Assembly: GCF_031877795.1 (NCBI RefSeq)
Contig: NC_133935.1
Coordinates: 87,302,748 to 87,366,747, forward strand
Direction: 5' to 3'
Source: Strix aluco
Lineage: Eukaryota > Chordata > Aves > Strigiformes > Strigidae
Length of the DNA: 64,000 nucleotides
Shown: positions 57,868 through 64,000 of the stretch, piece by piece
Layout of the letters: each line of letters starts with the position of its first letter
How positions within the stretch are numbered: position 1 is the first letter of the stretch
Position numbers and translations under genes: made by a program
The notes under the pieces: generated by a model
Told to the model about the DNA's origin: nothing
Seen by the model: only the letters and a program-made list of their open reading frames with translations
Databases searched by the model: none

Positions 57868-59572
57868 GGGTTCTGCTTTTCCATCTCTGCCAGACAGGGT
57901 GCGGTGCAGATGGACAGGGAGGTACTGCCTCGAACATGGGGTCCAACAACAACGCCCCGTTCCCGTAAACCAAGCAAATGAACCAGTTCCTCTGGGTCTT
58001 TCATTAGTGAAAGAGGACTGGGGGACCCACTGTCCAGAGCATTTCCACCAAAAATCATTGGAAATCTAATAAAGAGGATTACAAGAGACATGAAAAAGAT
58101 CCCTGAGCTGGACTGGCTTCTTGGCTTTCCTAAAATGATTGCACTAGGAATCCTGTGGCCAACAAGGAGAGGTTCTTCCCTCTTCTGAGCTGTGGCCCAT
58201 GCTTTGAGGTTCCCCTTTGTCTTCCACTGTTCAGCAGATCCTGTGACTACTGTGGATGTGAGTTCGAGGAGAGTTGTAATTTGAATTCATTTAATATAAA
58301 GACTTAAGACTCTGCTAGAGAAAGGTAACAGTGACTCTTGATTTTCAGTCTACTTCTCCCTGATGTTCCTCTCTTTCCACCGCCACCTGTCCTCCCTTTT
58401 ACTACAGTCTCCAGCGAACATGTTTCACTACGGTTGAAATTCAGATTGGTGTCCCCTGTTCTACTTTCACAGGGAGCCACATGTCAGCAGGAAGGGAGGT
58501 GCTGCCAACAGTCTGGGCCTGCTGCACCCCTGGGAAGGTAAAGCTGGATTGGGGCACTGGTTGATGAGATTTCCAAAATGGCTGATAAAGCACAATATGT
58601 GCAGAGCAGAGGCAGTCTGAGTTCTGCCGCTCTTCTGCTACTTGAAAACAGATGGAGAATTCCTTTGTCCTGAATATGTAACTAAAAGGCAAAGACAGGC
58701 AGGTGTGACAGAGGTCGATAACAAGGCAGACCTGACTCTGCTCAAGTTCAGACTTCAGGGTATGTTTCCCTCCCTAGTCTGGCCACGGCTCAATCCAATT
58801 GTGATCGACTCCGAATGAAGCATGGCCTTCAAAAATCTATATTTGGGTTGAATGATCATCTGTAGCAGCCTTTCAGAACCCCCTTCTACTGCCTACTGAT
58901 TGGTGGATGCTGCAAGGGTTCTTGGTCATTCAGATCCAAGCTGTGGCTCTGCAAATCAACTTGAAGACAGGGAGCTTCCACAGGCAGCTCCGCGCTGACC
59001 TCCCACCCCACCCTGGAGCACTCAGGCTCCACAGGAGACAAGAAGGCCATGTCATAGGTCTTTGACATCACCAACCACAACCTGGATACCCAGCATCCCA
59101 CTTGAACTTGTTGACAAGGTGGTGTCCTCTCCCATCCCATCCTTGGTTTAACAGAGCCTTCAGTATTGACTTCACCAAGAGAGACACAGCTGGTGACCCC
59201 ATCCTCAGATATGCTTTGCCCTCAAGACCTACATACCTATAGTTTCAGCAGAGGAGGCCTGCCACAAGCACCTCTCAGCTCACCAATGTCTGTGCTGAGT
59301 TCTCCAACTAGATGGAAAAGTCATTTTCTAAGTCCATGGCTCGCTGCCTGCTGTACGGGGGGGATGCAGTGCTCAGGGATGCAGCTGCAGCCACTGCAGA
59401 ATGCAAAAAACAGGAGGTCTTGAAAGACTGGAAGCTTTTCAAAAGCAGGAGGACATATCAGTTTGTAGATGGCTGCTGCAGAAACCAGGGTCCAACCGAG
59501 CAGGGGAGGTCTCTGAGGCAGGAGAGAGCTGTGGGGAAGGACTGGAAAGAAGTGAAAGAATTTGGCTGGTAG
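57868..59572 (+). pseudogene. Unprocessed alpha-tubulin (TUBAL3-like) pseudogene
   Basis: Three decayed exons lie in the normal order with intron-like gaps. Exon 2 is 57868-58060 (after a CAG acceptor; YCLEHGVQQQ; donor GT changed to GA). Exon 3 is 58434-58580 (GAAATTCAGATTGG, GGTGCTGCCAACAG, CTGGGAAGG, TTCCAAAATGG; donor GC). Exon 4 is 58891-59572 (CAAGGGTTCTTGGTC, DITNHNLDTQHPT, QFVDGC, SEAGES). Exon 4 lacks about 80 codons between the QFVD region and the SEARED region and has stops and frame changes. The exon 2 loop is as long as in TUBAL3, so the source was a TUBAL3-type gene. Kept introns show duplication, not retroposition. Confidence 0.85.
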
Positions 59573-59639
59573 AGATGAAGTGTATGAATGTCTGAAGTGT
59601 ACTGAATGTCTATCAGTAACTATAAGCCAATATAAATGA

Positions 59640-61180
59640 AATACCAAGTGAGGCAATGCAACTTGCTAAACTGTTTAGGTTTGAACAAAAATAGAAACTT
59701 CACAGTTTTGTCATGTTAAGTCTGCACTGGAATAAAATAAGCAAAATTAATTCCCTCAGCTTTGGCATCATATCAGTGCTGGGTCTGGCTCCTCTGGCGT
59801 ACTCTGCTGAGAGTAAGCCTGGTGTACTGGGTATGCTTACTCTTTCTCCCAACCTAATGGAATATTTCAAAATAGAAGCACAACTTCTTTCTAAAACCTA
59901 CAAATCTTTGTCTCACATATGGTTATGTTAAACCTTTTGTCAGGCTGCTGTATTCAGCTTAAAGAGGGGGCTTTTCTGAATCGAGTTGCTGGTTCCACTT
60001 CAAAAGCTCGACGTGTTTTTAAGTATCTCTGAAGAATCCATTTCTGATTCATTACTAAAATACAGCCAAGTCAGTGAAATGCCTTGTGCATATGTGGGGT
60101 TTTTAACGGGTTTCAGAGAATCTCATCCAACTGCTACACAGAAGTTGAGATCAACCTGTGACTGCAATGAACATGATCAACTGTAAAAGGCCATTCCAGC
60201 ATAGCTGTCTGGGGTGCCAGTATTGTTAAATGGAGATCTTTCTGCCAAAAGTGTCTGGTCTAAGGCAGATACGCACTCCAGAGGAGATACTTCCAATTTA
60301 TAAGCAACAATAAACCATAGCCCACCCTCTCTTCTGGGACCAGTTGGGGCTGCCACCCCATGAGGGGAGAGACCCCACGCCCTCCATGACAGCCACTTTC
60401 CACAGAGGGAAAGGGCTGAAATGGAGGAAAATCAAAATCTCAGCCAAGTGGGATGCATTCCCAACTGATACCCTCACCTGAGCTGACTAAACATTCACCC
60501 AGAATCTTGCTCAAAGCACCACTTAACTCGAAGTGGGTCAGGAGGAACCGTGAGGGCTCCTGATCACTTTTCAAGGCAGAGTTTCTGGGGTTTGCTAGCC
60601 AATGTCTGTCTAGCCAAGTTGTCTGCTTTTCTCTAGTGCTATCAGAATTGAAGACCCCACTGCAAATGGTTTACACAGTGGTTTCGTGCCAGGACGTGGC
60701 TCTGGGATGACGGCCCAAAGCCTGCAAGATCCCACCCTCCCTGCACCGCCGAGCAGGAGACAAAAATTCCAACTTCTTCCATGCAAACGTGGCTTCGTGA
60801 TGCTGCAGGAATGGGGTGGTCCAAGCACATCCTGTGTTGTCTGAGGAGAGTGAAAACCCTGTAAAAGTGAGAGGGGAAAGGGGATGGAGGGCACAGGCAG
60901 GATGCTCTGTGAGGGAAGACACTGCCTCAGTCTCATGCCCACACCCAGGCAACATCCCCAAGCTCACGGGGGATTTAAATCACTCCTGTGTGTTTTGAGG
61001 GGGGTGTCTGGGGTAAATTTTTGAGTTTTGAGCTGATTTCTGACGTATGGGTTTTTCTTTTTGGGAGGGAGTTGTTTCTCCTCTGACGCCATGTTGATTT
61101 CTGCCTCTCTCTGATGGGCATTGCTCCCCTCCTCGGGGCTGTGGGGTGCTGGCCTGGTGTTCGCTGAGAGAAAAGGGTGA
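59640..61180. other. Intergenic upstream of NET1
   Basis: No gene or repeat is recognised. Base composition becomes GC- and CpG-rich towards the right edge. Confidence 0.5.
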
Positions 61181-61800
61181 AGGGAAGGATGGAGGACAGG
61201 AGAGGGAGCACAGCGCCGGCCGGGACGGAGAGGGCGAGCGATGGCCGGGCACAACGGCTCCTTGCCTCAGTTTCCCCCCGCCAGCCGGGGTCCTCCCACC
61301 CTACGGAGCACGAGGGGGCGCTGTGCTCGTTGGGGGCGACAGCCAATCACCCCCGCCGCCCCCCTTCCCGCCGAGACGCGGCCCTCGAGTCTCCTAGCAA
61401 CTCGCCCCGCCCACCGCGCTGATTGGCCGCCGCCGCTACCGCCGCCATTTTCAAACCGCCGGTTCGCCGCCGCCGCTACCGCCGCCGCCATTATCAGCCC
61501 TAGCGGAAGCGGTGCAGCTCGGTCCGGTTCCCCACCTTTCCCCCCCCCCTCCCCTTCCCCGGCGCGACGTGTCATCATGGAGGCAGAGCTCGTGGGCCAG
61601 AAGTCCCCTCGGCGGAGACGGGGCAGGGCCAGTGCCGGGGCCCGCGCCAGCCGCTCGCCGCCGGCGGACAGCACCCCCGGTGTGGCGGCCTCGGCCGCCT
61701 CCTGCAGCCGGTAGGAGCCGCGATCCCTCCCTGTCCCCCCGTCAGGGGCTGGAGCCCTGCCAGTGGCCCGCCGTTCCTCCTGAGCTGTGCGTGCCCTGCG
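61180..61800 (+). promoter_or_regulatory. NET1: NET1 CpG-island promoter
   Basis: Dense CpG, no TATA box, CCAAT boxes on both strands (61343-61347 on +, 61422-61426 on -), and two YY1-type GCCGCCAT sites (61441-61451 and 61484-61493) inside a near-duplicated GCCGCCGCCGCTACCGCCGC block. Typical of a broadly expressed gene. The start of transcription is inferred near 61450-61520. Confidence 0.75.
61577..61710 (+). CDS. NET1: NET1 first coding exon (RhoA guanine nucleotide exchange factor, N-terminus)
   Basis: ATG at 61577 opens MEAELVGQKSPRRRRGRASA, closely matching the N-terminus of human NET1 long form (MEPELAAQKQPRPRRRSRRA). The exon ends CAGCCG|GTAGGA in phase 2 after 44 codons. NET1 activates RhoA through DH and PH domains encoded further downstream, outside this window. 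The basic N-terminus carries nuclear-localisation-type clusters (PRRRRGR). Position next to UCN3 and TUBAL3 agrees with human 10p15.1. Confidence 0.85.
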
Positions 61801-62300
61801 AAGGGGGACCCCACCGTTTCCCTGTCTTATAAGGGGGGGCTCCTTTCAGCCTGCAGAGGACTCTACGCCCTCCTGCTTTGTAAACGGAAACCCCCGGCAG
61901 GCTGGGGGGGACCTCTCACCTTGCTTTCTCTTACAAGGGAAATTCCCTTCCTCCGGCTGTACGGGACGCCCTCCTATCTCATAAGGGGAATTCCTTTGCT
62001 GTAGGGGACCCCTTGCCCTACTGCCTTATTAGATGGACACTTCTTTCCTTCCCCCTTGCCCCCTACCCACACCCCAGGTTGTAGGGGACGCCTCCCTCTG
62101 TGTCAGAGGACACCCCCCAACCCACCCCCGGCAGGCTTTCCCTCCTGTCTTATACGGTGCATGTGTCCCCTATAATTAGGCAAGGGGTCCACCAACACCG
62201 CATCTCAGACGGTAAGAGTCGGGGAGGGGCGTTCCTCAGGCCATAACCGGTTTCCCTGCCTGTTCCTGTCCCATAAGGGGGGGTAAGCTGCTCTTATCTC
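61790..62300. repeat. Decayed minisatellite in NET1 intron 1
   Basis: About six to eight diverged units share the order CCCTCCTGTCTTATAAGGGG, AATTCCTTT, GGCTGTAGGGGAC. The GGGAC junctions recur at about 61908, 61962, 62004 and 62086, 42-80 bases apart. The unit is no longer uniform. Confidence 0.65.
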
Positions 62301-63699
62301 CTCTGCCCCTGCGTGCCAAACTTCCCCTAGGCTTTCGTGCAAAGACTTTCCTCCTCCCTCATCTCTTGTGGTGGTGTCTGGCAGGCTGCCTACAGCCCAC
62401 ATCAGTTTGGGAGAAGGAGGAGAGGACCCTTGTTGCTCCTCGGGGTGGGACTAATGTGGAGGTGGGGTGTCTTTTCCATCTCCTGGAGAGATTGGCTGAG
62501 CCTCCAGGATCTCTGCGGGCCATAACACCAGATCAACTCCCTCTCCTGGGTGTGGAGAGACCCGCCTCAGCTCCACTGTCAGCTCTGGTTTTTACTCTGA
62601 ATTTTAAATCCCTGTGTGTGCTATTTATCAGTGTTATTTTGATATGTGGAAATTGTGAGACTTTCCCAAGACCACCCAGTGAAAGAAACTGTTATTACTT
62701 AAGTTAACCTGAAGATCAGCTTATCTGTGTTGACCCCAATAATGTTACCTGGGTGTGTTTATAAGTAGCTCATGCCCTATCAGCAGCTGACCCCTGAGTG
62801 ACCCATGTCCTGCTGACTCGTATCTAGACAAACCCAGATTGATCAGCAGAGGCTTGTGTTTTCTGTTGACCTCAAGGTTAGGAAATGACTTCTCCGAGCG
62901 CACAGGTGATGTAGAAACAACCTGTTTCTGACAAATGTGGCTCTAGTTACCTCAGCCCAATTTCTACTTCCAAATGCTGGTTTTTGGGTAGAGGTTCACT
63001 CCTAGATGTGATCAGGATCTTTTCCTTGCTGCCTGGGTTCTTTGTGCCTGATAGAGGATTGCAGCCCTTTGCATCCCAGCCTGGCAGCTGCTTGGGGTGG
63101 AGTGGTGAGAGATGCTCCTGCTCTTCCTCCAGCTTAATTTGTGCCATGGGAATGAGTGGGAAGAAGGTGACTGGGGCAGTCCCTTGTTTTGAAACCTGGT
63201 GAAATTCCCCACAGGCTGGAGTGGATGTTCTTTATTAGGTGACTTAAATGAAAGCAAGGTAAACTTCGATGAGCCTGGGTTTTGTAATCGCTGGTCTTAG
63301 TAACCATTGTGTGATCTGGATGGCAGAACATTTTAATGAACTTTTAAAAATAAATGTTTTCATAGAAGCATGCGGCAGTATCATCCTGAGGATCAAATCG
63401 TAGCTCCCTAATTACCACACTTGAAAAGCATAGCATAATTGAAGGTTTCAGTGATTCGGTGAGGTGATGAAACACACTGGCTCAGTTTCTGGGATGGTCG
63501 TGCATTCCTTTGTGAGGCTTGTCTGTGTGGAGAGGCCCAGGGAAATTGTGATAAAACTGGGAAAGGAGTTCATGCAGATAAGACATGCATGTATTAAACC
63601 TTCATCTGGAGACTCACAAGCAAGAGGATGCCAGCTTGGCACCTAGATGTGATCTTGTGATGTAGATAGAGAAATTCAAGAAGTTGCTGGCTTGAGGCT
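62301..63699 (+). other. NET1: NET1 intron 1, no exon seen
   Basis: No open exon with NET1-like sequence or strong splice borders was found up to the CR1 copy. Confidence 0.5.
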
Positions 63700-64000
63700 T
63701 GTTCACAGAGTAATAGAAATGTTTAACTGGAAGTGACTTCTGGGAGGTCTCCAGTACAACACCTGCTCAAAGCAAGGCCAACTTCAAATTTAAGTCAGGT
63801 TGCTCAGAGCATTGGCCAGGTAAGCTTCAGAAACCTCCAAGGACAGCGATTTTCTTACCTCTCAGGGTCCCTATTCCAGAGTTTGATCACACCCATTGTG
63901 GGGGAAAATATTTTTCCTTCTATCTAATGGGAATTTTCCTTGCTGCAGCTTGTGCCTGTTGCCTCTTTTCATTCTGCTGTGCGTGCTCAAGAAGGGTCTA
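63700..64000 (-). mobile_element. Old CR1 LINE fragment at the window edge
   Basis: Reverse-complement CR1 phrases occur in order: GGAAGTGACTTCTGGGAGGT, ACCTGCTCAAAGC, GGTTGCTCAGAGC and CTTGTGCCTGTTGCCTCTT. It runs off the right end of the window. Confidence 0.8.

Noticed and set aside
58781-58830. GGCCACGGCTCAATCCAATTG as a relic of tubulin exon 3
   Set aside because: A much better and longer match, with the expected edges, is at 58434-58580.

Overview
This is vertebrate nuclear DNA, most likely from a bird. It has short introns, sparse repeats of which the recognisable ones are CR1 LINE 3' ends, and an unmethylated-looking CpG island at a housekeeping promoter. The gene order UCN3 - alpha-tubulin (TUBAL3) - NET1 matches the human 10p15.1 neighbourhood. 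A crocodilian or turtle cannot be excluded from sequence alone.

Region 1 (1-14.6 kb, + strand) is the 3' end of a collagen gene. It has two Gly-X-Y exons, a short helical exon, a probable 9-base microexon that restores a Cys-X-Cys motif, a linker exon, a perfect six-cysteine Kunitz domain and a candidate terminal exon. All junction phases fit. The domain order resembles the C-terminal NC2 region of type VII collagen, not COL28A1, because no von Willebrand A domain precedes the Kunitz domain. A large intron before the Kunitz exon holds a likely conserved non-coding element.

Region 2 (14.6-30.6 kb) is a gene-free interval with enhancer-like AT-rich islands, then urocortin 3 (UCN3). UCN3 has a TATA promoter and non-coding first exon near 26.2 kb, a 3.5 kb intron, and a single coding exon at 29.8-30.3 kb. 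A COL7A1-like gene followed in the same direction by UCN3 mirrors the COL7A1-UCN2 pair on human 3p21. The two pairs look like products of the early vertebrate genome duplications.

Region 3 (33-59.6 kb) is an alpha-tubulin cluster in various states of life. It contains a tail fragment on the minus strand (33.0-33.2 kb), an intact four-exon gene on + (34.9-38.9 kb), an intact four-exon TUBAL3-type gene on - (50.2-44.0 kb), and an unprocessed pseudogene on + (57.9-59.6 kb). The two intact genes converge. They differ widely in exons 2 and 3, yet their last exons are almost identical at the DNA level, which points to recent gene conversion between inverted copies.

Region 4 (61.1-64.0 kb, + strand) is the CpG-island promoter and first coding exon of NET1, followed by intron sequence with a decayed minisatellite and an old CR1 copy at the window edge. 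I found no wholly new molecular system. The strongest observations are the collagen/urocortin paralogon, the microexon, and the tubulin conversion and birth-and-death pattern. All similarities were judged by eye and from memory of protein families; no database search was run.
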